From NCBI GenBank assembly GCA_965279705.1, contig OZ257257.1:2914001-2978000 (forward strand): a stretch of 64,000 nt of DNA, given 5' to 3'. The notes under the pieces are model-generated. The model did no database searches. It was not told where the DNA came from and saw nothing but the letters and a program-made list of their open reading frames with translations. This DNA is from Stagnimonas sp965279705. Its GTDB lineage: Bacteria; Pseudomonadota; Gammaproteobacteria; Nevskiales; Nevskiaceae. Made by a program: the position numbers and the translations under genes. Below, one piece after another: positions 1-8,326 of the stretch. Positions within the stretch are counted from its first letter, which is position 1; each line of letters begins with the position of its first letter.

Positions 1-10
1 TCGCCTGCCC

Positions 11-1396
11 ATGAAAACGCCCATCGCTTCAGCCGTGTTCCCGCTCACTCGCGGGCTGCTATTCGTGTTCGCCCTGCCGGGCATCCTGCAAGCCTTCATG
101 CAGGCACCGGCGCAATCGCTGCTGCAGGGCATCTATGCGAAGGAATCAGGGCTCACGCTCACCGCGCTTGGCAGTGGCCTCTTGGCGGTGCGTCTCATCG
201 ACTTCTTCACCGACATGCTGATCGGCTTCTACTCAGATCGTCGCAAGCAGCGTGGCGGCGGCCGCAAGATCTGGATTGGTTGCGGCATGGTGGTGTCGGT
301 CACCGCCATCTGGTTCCTGTTCCGGCCGCCGGCCGAGATCACCATCGTCTATTACGCGAGCTGGTTTCTGGTCGCCAACATCGGCTGGTCGTTGATCGAG
401 ATTCCGTACAAGGCCTGGATTCTCGAATACTCACCCGAGCCCACCAACCGCGCGCGCATCGTCATGTGGGTGGCGATCTTCACAGTGCTGGGCGCGGTGC
501 TGTTCTATGGCGTCGGGCCGCTCGGCAAGGCGCTCGGCCTGCTCACCACCGCCGCACCCAACATGGACATGCTGCGTCTCGCCGCCGTGTTGATTGCAGT
601 CGTCATTCCGCTGCCGATTCTGCTCACGCTCTGGCGCATCCCCGACCAGCGGCCGGGGCTCGTCGCCGCACCGCTGGCTGCCACGCCCGAGAGCTTCAAG
701 ACCATCTGGCCTTCCATCGCCGGTAATGGCCCGCTGCTCAAGCTCATCGGCTGCCTCGCGGTGTTCAGCTTCATGAGTGGCTTACCCACCAGCGTGCTGC
801 TGCTCTACCTCACCAACTATCTCGGCCTCTCCGGTGAGGTCAACGCGGTGCTCGCACTCGGCGTGCCGATCAGCATGCTGGGCATCCCGATCTGGGGCCT
901 GCTCACGCAGCGCTTCCCGCGCCAGCGGGTCTGGGCCGTGGGCATGCTCATCGCCGGTGTCTCCTTCGCCAGCCTTGGGTTGGTGCCGCCGCACTCGGGC
1001 GTGATGGCCGTCGCCGTCATCAACTGCCTGGTCGGCTTTGGCCTTGCCGCGACGGTGGTGGCCGCACCCGTCATTCTCGGCGACACCATCGACTACGGCC
1101 GCGAGGCCTTCGGGGTGGAGCGCGCAGGGCTGTACATGTCGTTCCAGGGGCAAGTGCTCAAGGGCTTTGGCGCGCTGGCGGCGGGTGCGGGCCTGCTGCT
1201 GCTGGGCGCGCTCGATTTCGACGCCACCAAGACCGGTGCCGACCTCACACCCGAGGCCATCGCAGCGCTCAAGTGGGTGGTGGCCTGGCTGCCGGGCGTG
1301 GGCATCATCGCCACCGGTGTGCTGCTCTGGATCGTGCCCATCAGCAAGGAGGCCCGCGACGCGGCCGCCGCCAAGCAGCAGGCGGTGCTGCGATGA
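11..1396 (+). CDS. MFS transporter, GPH-like cation symporter
   Basis: A 461-residue polytopic inner-membrane protein with about 12 hydrophobic segments. The N-terminal half carries the pattern of the glycoside-pentoside-hexuronide branch of the major facilitator superfamily: a charged cytoplasmic loop after TM2 (FTDMLIGFYSDRRKQRGGGR, around residue 70) followed by TM4-5 with IGWSLIEIPYKAW. Members usually import sugars or glycosides with Na+ or H+, but the substrate cannot be read from sequence. Its TGA stop overlaps the ATG of the amidase gene (ATGA), so the two are co-translated, and a dipeptide epimerase follows. Context therefore suggests uptake of a peptide, amide or cell-wall fragment. 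The ATG lies only 10 bases from the window edge, so the upstream RBS and promoter are mostly outside view. Confidence 0.8.
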   Translation: MKTPIASAVFPLTRGLLFVFALPGILQAFMQAPAQSLLQGIYAKESGLTLTALGSGLLAVRLIDFFTDMLIGFYSDRRKQRGGGRKIWIGCGMVVSVTAIWFLFRPPAEITIVYYASWFLVANIGWSLIEIPYKAWILEYSPEPTNRARIVMWVAIFTVLGAVLFYGVGPLGKALGLLTTAAPNMDMLRLAAVLIAVVIPLPILLTLWRIPDQRPGLVAAPLAATPESFKTIWPSIAGNGPLLKLIGCLAVFSFMSGLPTSVLLLYLTNYLGLSGEVNAVLALGVPISMLGIPIWGLLTQRFPRQRVWAVGMLIAGVSFASLGLVPPHSGVMAVAVINCLVGFGLAATVVAAPVILGDTIDYGREAFGVERAGLYMSFQGQVLKGFGALAAGAGLLLLGALDFDATKTGADLTPEAIAALKWVVAWLPGVGIIATGVLLWIVPISKEARDAAAAKQQAVLR

Positions 1397-2811
1397 AGCT
1401 GAGTGAGTACGCGTCCTACGACGCGATCGGCTTGATGCAGCTGGTGACTAGCGGTGAGGTGAGCGTGGCCGAACTCACCCGCTGCGCGCTCGAAGGCGTG
1501 GCAAGGCTCAACCCGGTGCTCAACTTCATGTCCGGCCCCGCCGCCGCCACCGAGTTCCTGCCCGGTCGCGCGTTCTCGGGCCTGCCGCTGCTGGTGAAGG
1601 AAGGCTGCGGTGCCATCGGGCAGCCAATCGTCCTCGGCTCGCGGCTGGGCGACGGCCTCACGGCGACGCAGGACAGCGAATACATGCGGCGGCTCAGGGC
1701 CATCGGTATCGCGACCATCGGGGCCACCACCACGCCCGAGTTCGGCGCCTACTGCGTCACCGAGTCGGTGCTGCACGGCGTGACACGCAACCCCTGGAAC
1801 CTCGACCACTCGCCCGGCGGCAGCAGCGGCGGCTCGTCGGCGGCGGTGAGCGCCGGCGTGGTACCGGTGGCGACGTCCAGCGACGGCGGGGGCTCGATTC
1901 GCGGCCCAGCGCATTGCACCGGCACCTTCGGTCTCAAGCCCAGCCGCGGCCGCACGCCCAATGGCTCGGCGGCAGACGGCGGCCCATTCGGGCTCGCGCA
2001 CTTTCACGTCACCACCCGCAGCGTGCGCGACTCGGCGGCGTTTCTCGATGCGCTGCAAGGACCAGTGCCGGGTTCTCGCTATGCGGTACAGCCACCGGCA
2101 CGAGCGTTTCTCGATGAAGTCAGCACGCCACCCGGCAAGCTGCGCATTGCAGTGACGCGTAGCTCTTCGATGTCCACACCGATTCATCCCGATTGCCTCG
2201 ATGCCATCCAGGAGGCGGTGCGTCTGTGCGAAGACCTTGGTCATGTTGTCGAGGAAGCCTCGCCCGCCATCGACTGGAATGCCCTCACGGAGACGCTGGT
2301 GATGGCCTGGCCCATGCCGCTGCCGCGTCTCGTCGCCCTGCTTGAGCGCACGACCGGTTACATCGCAGGCCCTGCGACGTTGGAGCCGATGACACTGCGC
2401 CTGCGCGACTTTGCCCGTGGCCTGACTGCCAGCGATGTCTTCGAGGCCGACACCGTCTTTCAAGCTGCCCGCTTCGCCGTCGATACGTTCTTCACGCGCT
2501 TCGATGCCTGGATCATGCCGACAGGGGTGTCGCCAGCACCCCGTATCGGCCAGTTCGACCCCTCCAAGTCAGACGAAGACGCGGCGAGCTACTTACGGCG
2601 CGCACTGGCCGACTACGCCTACTTCACGCCGCTGCTGAATGTCACGGGACATCCAGCTGCCTCCGTGCCCCTGCATCAAGGCAAATCCGGTTTACCTGCC
2701 GGCGTGCAAATCGTCACTGCGATGGGCGACGAGGCCACCTTGCTGCGCCTCGCCGCGCAGTGGGAGATCGCCCGGCCCTGGGCCGGACGCCGTCCCGCCA
2801 TCGCGCTGTAA
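1393..2811 (+). CDS. Amidase (amidase signature family)
   Basis: A 472-residue amidase-signature hydrolase that cleaves carboxamide bonds with a Ser-cisSer-Lys triad. Visible residues are Lys69 in PLLVKEGCG, the cis-Ser in PGGSSGGSS (residues 141-149) and the nucleophile Ser168 in DGGGSIRGPA. The frame is open further upstream, but the ATG that overlaps the transporter stop is chosen because it gives the standard family N-terminus (short helix, then the SGEVSVAELT motif). No GatB or GatC genes are nearby, so this is a free-standing amidase rather than GatA. No signal peptide is visible, so it should be cytoplasmic. With the upstream symporter and downstream epimerase it may process an imported amide or peptide; the substrate is unknown. 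Confidence 0.88.
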   Translation: MKLSEYASYDAIGLMQLVTSGEVSVAELTRCALEGVARLNPVLNFMSGPAAATEFLPGRAFSGLPLLVKEGCGAIGQPIVLGSRLGDGLTATQDSEYMRRLRAIGIATIGATTTPEFGAYCVTESVLHGVTRNPWNLDHSPGGSSGGSSAAVSAGVVPVATSSDGGGSIRGPAHCTGTFGLKPSRGRTPNGSAADGGPFGLAHFHVTTRSVRDSAAFLDALQGPVPGSRYAVQPPARAFLDEVSTPPGKLRIAVTRSSSMSTPIHPDCLDAIQEAVRLCEDLGHVVEEASPAIDWNALTETLVMAWPMPLPRLVALLERTTGYIAGPATLEPMTLRLRDFARGLTASDVFEADTVFQAARFAVDTFFTRFDAWIMPTGVSPAPRIGQFDPSKSDEDAASYLRRALADYAYFTPLLNVTGHPAASVPLHQGKSGLPAGVQIVTAMGDEATLLRLAAQWEIARPWAGRRPAIAL

Positions 2812-2850
2812 GCCAGCGTCACCGCATATCAACGAGGTTCAACGCGCCAC

Positions 2851-3834
2851 ATGAAACGTCACATCTCCTTCCATCGGGAATCCTGGACCTCGGCTGCGCC
2901 GTTTCGCATCACCGGGCGCACCTATCTCGAGTTCAACACGCTGGTCGTCGAGATCAGCGAGGGCGCGCATCGCGGGCGCGGTGAAGCGATGCCCATCCAC
3001 TATCTGGGTGACTCGGTGGAGGCGATGTCGGAGCGCCTGGAGCACATCCGCAAAGACCTCGAAAACGGCGCAGACCGGCAAGCGCTGCTGACGCTGTTGC
3101 CGCCCGGTGGTGCCCGCAATGCGGTGGATGCCGCACTGTGGGATCTGGAGGCGAACCGACTGGGTCGCACGGTGTGGGATCTCGCGGGCGTGCCTGCGAA
3201 TCCGGTCGAAACCGTCTACACCATCGGCCTCGAAGCCGAGCCCGAAGCCATGGGCGAGAAGGCCGCACGCGCGCCCTATCCGCTGCTCAAGATCAAGCTC
3301 GACGGCAATCGTCCGCTGGAGCGTGTGCAGGCCATTCGGCAGCGACGCCCTGACGCGCGCCTCGTTGTCGATGCGAACCAGGGCTGGACTTTCGATCAGC
3401 TCAAGGCGGTTGCAGCACCGATGAAAGAACTCGGCGTGCTCTTCATCGAGCAACCGCTGCCGCGCGGTAGCGACGACGCGCTGGCGACCTACCAATCACC
3501 GCTGCCGCTCTGTGCGGACGAGTCCTGCCAGCATCTGGGCGAGCTGGATCAGGCGGCCGCGCGCTATCAGATCATCAACATCAAGCTCGACAAATGTGGC
3601 GGCCTGACCGAAGGCCTCGCCCTTGCCCACGCTGCACGGGCGCGCGACATGGGTCTGATGGTTGGCTGCATGGGCGGCACCTCGCTGGGTGTGGCGCCCG
3701 CACATGTGCTCGCACAGCTCTGCGATTTCGTCGATATCGATGCCCCGCTGGTGCTCAGGAACGATCGCCCGAACGGGTTCGACTATCGCGACGGCAAGGC
3801 AAGCATTCCATCAGGATTCTGCTGGGGTATTTAG
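2851..3834 (+). CDS. Dipeptide epimerase (enolase superfamily)
   Basis: A 327-residue muconate-lactonizing subgroup member of the enolase superfamily. The N-terminal capping domain is followed by the barrel with the KxK acid/base pair (Lys147/Lys149 in LLKIKLDG), metal ligands Asp174 (VVDANQGW), Glu200 (FIEQPLP) and Asp223 (CADESCQ), and the opposing Lys in INIKLDKCGG (about residue 245). The C-terminal DID in FVDIDAPLVL matches the DxD that binds the dipeptide amino group in L-Ala-D/L-Glu epimerases, which favours dipeptide epimerase over N-acylamino-acid racemase. It begins 39 bases after the amidase and is probably in the same operon. The likely role is epimerising L-Ala-D-Glu-type dipeptides from peptidoglycan, or other imported dipeptides. 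Confidence 0.85.
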   Translation: MKRHISFHRESWTSAAPFRITGRTYLEFNTLVVEISEGAHRGRGEAMPIHYLGDSVEAMSERLEHIRKDLENGADRQALLTLLPPGGARNAVDAALWDLEANRLGRTVWDLAGVPANPVETVYTIGLEAEPEAMGEKAARAPYPLLKIKLDGNRPLERVQAIRQRRPDARLVVDANQGWTFDQLKAVAAPMKELGVLFIEQPLPRGSDDALATYQSPLPLCADESCQHLGELDQAAARYQIINIKLDKCGGLTEGLALAHAARARDMGLMVGCMGGTSLGVAPAHVLAQLCDFVDIDAPLVLRNDRPNGFDYRDGKASIPSGFCWGI

Positions 3835-3885
3835 GTGATTCCGGGCTCTTGAATCCAGCTGCGTGCCCGGTTCAACACTGAACTT

Positions 3886-5520
3886 CTAGGCCTGCACACA
3901 GCGGTTACGTCCTGAGCGTTTGGCGCGATACATCGCGGCATCTGCGGCAACGATCAGCGTATCAGCATCGCTGCCGCTGTTGGGGAAGTGCGCGATGCCC
4001 AGGCTGGCGCCGATGGTGACGATCAAGGTCCTCTCGCCATCGGTGATTTCGTAGGGCTGTTTCAGCACGGCGATCAGCTCATCACCGATACGCTGCGCTT
4101 CTTCGGGCGGCTTCACCGCGTTTTCGAGGATCAGCGCGAATTCGTCGCCGCCCAGGCGAGCCGCCGTGTCTTCGCGGCGCAGGCGCTCGTCCAGCCGCTG
4201 TGCAATCTTCTTCAGCAGCTCGTCGCCGACGTGATGTCCGTAGCTGTCGTTGACGGGCTTGAAGCCGTCAATGTCGAGATAGATCAGGGCCAGCCGCTGC
4301 TCGCGGCGGCGCGCGCGCTCCAGCGACGATTGCAGGCGATCCATGAACAAGACACGGTTGGGCAAGCCGGTCAGAGGGTCGTGCGTGGCCTGGTGGCGGA
4401 CGGCGGATTCCGCCACGCGCAGTACTTCCGCTTGCGTGCGCCACTGCCCGCCCACTCGGGCAATGGCATAGAACAGCATGGTAGCCAGCACGCCACCGAG
4501 AGCCACCAGCCATGGTGCGACCTGTTCGCCCAGCTGAAAGAAATCCGCCGGCGTGCGGTACTGCACCGTCCACTGTCGGCCCGGCATGTTGATGCGGCTG
4601 AGGTGAACTAGCGGCGATGCGCCGCCAACGCGCAGCATCGGTACAGGGCCGCCTTCCGCGTCAACGCCGACGGTGGAGTACAGCAGGGATGCCGGCTGCG
4701 GCGTCGCACCGTCGAACACCTCGAAGTCCAGTATCGGCCTGCTGTCACCGAGCAGGCCGTGCATGAACTGTTCGGCCTTGAAGGCCGCAGTCAGCCAGCC
4801 CGTCAACTGGCCACCGCGCTCAATGGCGAGAAAGGCAACGAAGCCGGCCTCGTCCATCGAACCCTCCCTGGGATTGATGCGCTGCATCAGCTTGATCCTT
4901 GGGCTGAGCACCGCATCGTCGCTGCGCATGGCCTGCTGCAGCAGCGCACGCCGCATCGGCTCCTGCATGAGGTCGAGCCCCAGCGCCAGCTGGTTGTCTG
5001 GCGTGAACGGGGCGACGTACAGAATGGGCGCATGCAGCGGCAAGGGCAGCGCATCCTTGCCTCCGAAGCTGAGCTTGAAATTGCGCAGCACCGTCGGGTC
5101 CACCAGGTTCGGCGGCAGCGGCTCGGCACGAACACCGGCGAGAAAAGCCGGCAGGTCCTCCGCCTTTACCGCAGGCGCGAAGGTGAAGTTCTTGAAGCCC
5201 GGATAGTGCTCACCGAGCCTGAGCGTTTCGACAAAATGGCGCCACTCTTCGCGCGTGACGCCGTCTGAGGATTGGAACAGACCCAGGCCGCCGCGCAGCA
5301 CCTGGATGTAGGCCACCATGCGCTGCTCGATGGCCGAATCGGTGCGCTCCACCTCGTTGTCGAAGCGGGTCTGTTGCAGCGTCGCAATCAGCTGACGCGT
5401 CTGCCACGCTGCAAAGACGGTGAGCGCCAGCATCAAGCCGACAATCAGCCCCTGCAGGCTGCCCCATAGGCGCGATCTGGGTATCTGGCTGGCGCTCGTT
5501 GCAGGGGCGGTCACTTCCAT
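3886..5520 (-). CDS. CHASE-domain diguanylate cyclase (GGDEF)
   Basis: A 544-residue inner-membrane sensor. TM1 lies near residues 20-45, then comes a periplasmic CHASE-type domain (conserved region around FKNFTFAPAV), TM2 near residues 335-355 and a cytoplasmic GGDEF domain. The catalytic motif RLGGDEFAL is intact, and an RxxD inhibitory site (RRED) sits five residues before it, so the enzyme should make c-di-GMP and be product-inhibited. There is no EAL domain. The gene begins 12 bases after the PLP-enzyme gene and is the last gene of the oxidase-PLP-cyclase unit. CHASE domains bind small extracellular ligands in other sensors. Because both neighbours look exported, a periplasmic metabolite is an attractive but unproven signal. 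Confidence 0.88.
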   Translation of the reverse strand: MEVTAPATSASQIPRSRLWGSLQGLIVGLMLALTVFAAWQTRQLIATLQQTRFDNEVERTDSAIEQRMVAYIQVLRGGLGLFQSSDGVTREEWRHFVETLRLGEHYPGFKNFTFAPAVKAEDLPAFLAGVRAEPLPPNLVDPTVLRNFKLSFGGKDALPLPLHAPILYVAPFTPDNQLALGLDLMQEPMRRALLQQAMRSDDAVLSPRIKLMQRINPREGSMDEAGFVAFLAIERGGQLTGWLTAAFKAEQFMHGLLGDSRPILDFEVFDGATPQPASLLYSTVGVDAEGGPVPMLRVGGASPLVHLSRINMPGRQWTVQYRTPADFFQLGEQVAPWLVALGGVLATMLFYAIARVGGQWRTQAEVLRVAESAVRHQATHDPLTGLPNRVLFMDRLQSSLERARRREQRLALIYLDIDGFKPVNDSYGHHVGDELLKKIAQRLDERLRREDTAARLGGDEFALILENAVKPPEEAQRIGDELIAVLKQPYEITDGERTLIVTIGASLGIAHFPNSGSDADTLIVAADAAMYRAKRSGRNRCVQA

Positions 5521-5532
5521 GACGAGCGCGAA

Positions 5533-6810
5533 TCAGCTGAACACGGGCCAGGTGTCGACGATCTTGCCGCCGCGTACCGCGATGAGATCGCCGAACTGTA
5601 ACAGCACGCCTTCGACCTGCTGCGGCCGCAGGAATACCTGGTCGTCCACCTGCAAGCCGACTGTCGCCGAGGCGTTGACGATCTCCTGATTGCTGCTGCG
5701 GCCGAAGGTGTTGTTCACCTGCAAGCCCTTGGGCGATTCATAGTCGGCCATCCAGAAGCCGCCATAGATGAAGTAGGTCTCGCGCTGGTTCACATCCCAC
5801 CACGAGAACACTTTCGACTTGTCGTCGAGGCCGGGGATGTTGACCGGGCCCGTTGCCTTGAGCACCGGTGTGGCGATGTAGGCGGCGGGCTTGTGGTCGG
5901 CGAGTGTGGTGAGGTCGTAGTGGTTGGGCTTGAGCAGACCCGTGCCCACCGAGATGTCGTTGCTGAGCGACTCTGCCTCGTGCAATTTGTAAGTGGGGCT
6001 GCCGGCGGTGTTGAGCGTGAGGTCGTCGCGCCAGAGCTTGGCGTGCTGGCCGCGGGTGTGGTCGACCGCCGCCTGGTACTTGGCCATCACCTTGCCCAGC
6101 AGCTCCTCGTGCGAGCCGAGAAAGCTCGGCACCAGCGCCACGAACGGGTCATAGCCCATGAAGCCCGCGAAGCGTAGTTGCTCGGGGTTATCCTCGATCA
6201 GTTGCAGTATTTCGGTGAGCGCCGCCATGTCGGCCACCCCGCCGCGATGCAGCCCGACATTGAGCTCGATGTTGATGTTGAGCGTGGTGCCCAGGCCCTT
6301 TGCCAAGGCAAGATATTGCGCAGCGTGCGCGGGCGTGTCGATCAGCCATTGCAGCTGGCGTGCGGGGTCGAACGGGCCTTGATGGGTCTTGTAGAACAGC
6401 TCCGCCGAACGCACCGGCAGCGGCTTGCCGATGAGGATGTCCGACTCGGGGAACATCACTGCGTCGTGGTTGAGGAAGGGCTGATGAAACGACATCAGCC
6501 GGTTGGTTTTCGCGCGTGCGGAAATGTAGGCGAGCAGCTTCGGCGAAGGCAGCGATTTTTCGACGACGCGAAAGTGACGGCCCGGCACCTTGGCGACCGA
6601 GGCCACGACGGTGTCGATGTTGTGGTCGAGCGCGTCGAGGTCGATGACCAGGCTCGGCCGCATCGGGCCGTTGGCTTTCAGCTCGGCATTGAGTGCTGCG
6701 AAGTAGTCGTTGTAGGGCGCCCCGTGGTCCTTCGGGCGAGACAGCACTGCACCGATACCGCCGAGTGCCACCGCGCCGCCCAGGCCGAGCAATACATTGC
6801 GGCGCTTCAT
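5533..6810 (-). CDS. PLP enzyme of alanine racemase / D-threonine aldolase fold, Tat-like signal
   Basis: A 425-residue fold-type III PLP protein of the DSD1/D-threonine-aldolase group. After a leader comes the family opening LVIDLDALDHNI, and the probable Schiff-base lysine lies in FRVVEKSLPSPKLL (about residue 85). Characteristic strands follow (INIELNVGLHRGG, RFAGFMGYD). The N-terminus MKRRNVLLGLGGAVALGG has the twin-arginine plus hydrophobic-core layout of a Tat signal, so the folded cofactor-loaded enzyme may be exported. Its ATG overlaps the TGA of the FAD-oxidase gene. Known relatives act on D-threonine, D-serine or other 3-hydroxy-D-amino acids. The KSLPS active-site sequence is not that of biosynthetic Alr or DadX, so a peptidoglycan alanine-racemase role is unlikely. 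The exact reaction is unknown. Confidence 0.75.
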   Translation of the reverse strand: MKRRNVLLGLGGAVALGGIGAVLSRPKDHGAPYNDYFAALNAELKANGPMRPSLVIDLDALDHNIDTVVASVAKVPGRHFRVVEKSLPSPKLLAYISARAKTNRLMSFHQPFLNHDAVMFPESDILIGKPLPVRSAELFYKTHQGPFDPARQLQWLIDTPAHAAQYLALAKGLGTTLNINIELNVGLHRGGVADMAALTEILQLIEDNPEQLRFAGFMGYDPFVALVPSFLGSHEELLGKVMAKYQAAVDHTRGQHAKLWRDDLTLNTAGSPTYKLHEAESLSNDISVGTGLLKPNHYDLTTLADHKPAAYIATPVLKATGPVNIPGLDDKSKVFSWWDVNQRETYFIYGGFWMADYESPKGLQVNNTFGRSSNQEIVNASATVGLQVDDQVFLRPQQVEGVLLQFGDLIAVRGGKIVDTWPVFS

Positions 6811-8201
6811 GTCATCAATACCATTTTGAGATGTTCATTGAGCATCCGCCCCTTGGGGTCGAGCCGCGCGCGCACCTTCTGGTAATCGTCCCAGTGTGGG
6901 TAGAGCGGTGCGAGGCGCTTGGCATCGAGCGTGTGCAGCTTGCCCCAGTGCGGGCGACCGCCGTACTTCCAGAAGATCGGTTCGACCAGATCGAACAGCG
7001 GGCGGTAGTCCACCGAATGATGCTGGTGCACCGAGATGGCGGCGGTGGCGCGGCCCTGCATCGGCGAGAGCCAGCAATCGTCGGCGGCGACGTAGCGATA
7101 TTCGAGCGGGAATAGCGTGCGCACGCCACTCTTGCGCACGGTTTCCAGAATCTCTTTCAGGCACTCCGGCCCCTTCTCGGCCGGCAGCTCGTATTCCATC
7201 TCGTTGAAGCGCGAGTTGCGCGGGCTGGGGAAGATCGCGTACGCGCGCCCCACCCTCTGCACCGGCGAATACATGGCAGTGAGAAAGCGCTGCATGGGGC
7301 CATCCATACCGGGGATACCATCGGCGATCTTCGAGGTGAGGTCGAGGATGTGATCCACCGGCAGCTCCAACGAGGGCGGCTGTGTGTCGGCTGCATCGGT
7401 CTCGTTCAAGGTCTTCACGATCGCGCCCTTCGCCTCGAAGAAGCACCAGAACTCGAAGTGGCGGTTGTCCTTCACATAGGCATCGAGCTTGCCGAGCACG
7501 ACATCGAGATCTTCCATGAACTCGTGCTCTGCCAGCTTGTAGGCCGCGCGGTTCTGCAGCGTGAACTGGGTGACGATGCCGAGCGCGCCGAGCGAAGTGG
7601 TGGCGGCGTGGAACACCTCGGCGTCCTTCTCCGCATTCGCCTCGATCACCTCGCCCTCGGCCGTCACCAGCCGCACGCCGCGCACCATCGACGAGAACGA
7701 GCCGAGCGTCGCCCCCGTGCCATGCGTGCTGGTACCGCAGGCGCCGCCGATGGACTGCGGGTTGACGTCGCCCTGATTGGTAAACGCCTGGCCGAGCTGC
7801 CACAACGGCTCGCCGATGTCGCGCAGCCGCGTGCCGGCCCACAGCGTGGCTTGCAGCGTCACCGGATCGTGGTGCACCACGCCGCTCAACTGGTCGAGCG
7901 AGAACAGGGTGTCGTCGGTTTTGCACAACGCGCTGAAGCTATGGCTGGCGCCGGTAACGCGCATCGACGCGGGCGCGGCGCGCATCTGTGCGATCAGCTC
8001 GGACTCGTCACGCGGATTGAGCCAGGCCTTGGGCTTGGACTTCTGCCCGCCCGACCAGTTGTGCCATGCGGTATCACCGGGCTTGGGCTCGGCGGGCGTG
8101 CCGCCGCAGCCGGGCAACAGCGGCAGCGAGGCCGCGGCGCCCACGGCAAGGCCGGCTTTGAGCAGGCGGCGACGGCGGTGATCGGGGGCTGATTCAAACA
8201 T
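6807..8201 (-). CDS. FAD-linked oxidase, D-arabinono-1,4-lactone oxidase family, Tat lipoprotein
   Basis: A 464-residue flavoprotein. The N-terminus has RRRRLLKAG, a hydrophobic stretch and the lipobox LLPGC, indicating a Tat-exported lipoprotein. The FAD-binding domain follows (MRVTGASHSFSAL near residue 75, then QSIGGACGTSTHGTG near residue 155), and the C-terminal ALO domain includes RPHWGKLHTLDA. Relatives oxidise sugar-1,4-lactones or alditols with O2. The frame is open further upstream, but the ATG at 8201 gives the signal peptide and leaves a 125-bp divergent promoter region before the ceramidase gene. It is the first gene of a tight three-gene operon: its stop overlaps the PLP-enzyme start. 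Substrate and electron acceptor are unknown. Confidence 0.83.
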   Translation of the reverse strand: MFESAPDHRRRRLLKAGLAVGAAASLPLLPGCGGTPAEPKPGDTAWHNWSGGQKSKPKAWLNPRDESELIAQMRAAPASMRVTGASHSFSALCKTDDTLFSLDQLSGVVHHDPVTLQATLWAGTRLRDIGEPLWQLGQAFTNQGDVNPQSIGGACGTSTHGTGATLGSFSSMVRGVRLVTAEGEVIEANAEKDAEVFHAATTSLGALGIVTQFTLQNRAAYKLAEHEFMEDLDVVLGKLDAYVKDNRHFEFWCFFEAKGAIVKTLNETDAADTQPPSLELPVDHILDLTSKIADGIPGMDGPMQRFLTAMYSPVQRVGRAYAIFPSPRNSRFNEMEYELPAEKGPECLKEILETVRKSGVRTLFPLEYRYVAADDCWLSPMQGRATAAISVHQHHSVDYRPLFDLVEPIFWKYGGRPHWGKLHTLDAKRLAPLYPHWDDYQKVRARLDPKGRMLNEHLKMVLMT

Positions 8202-8326
8202 GGCTTGTTTCCGGGACAGGCTGGTTTTACCGATAGGCCGCAGTGATGCTGGCGCGTAATCTGCGAACGAATATGACAGCTCAGCGGCTGCGCTCAAAGC
8301 GGTAAAAACAGTTAAAGGGACACACC

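Noticed and set aside
1393..2811. GatA subunit of tRNA amidotransferase
   Set aside because: No gatB or gatC nearby, and the sequence around the signature is that of a free-standing amidase in a transporter operon.
5533..6810. Biosynthetic alanine racemase (alr/dadX)
   Set aside because: The PLP-lysine context KSLPSPK, the leader and the length fit the D-threonine aldolase/DSD1 group rather than Alr.
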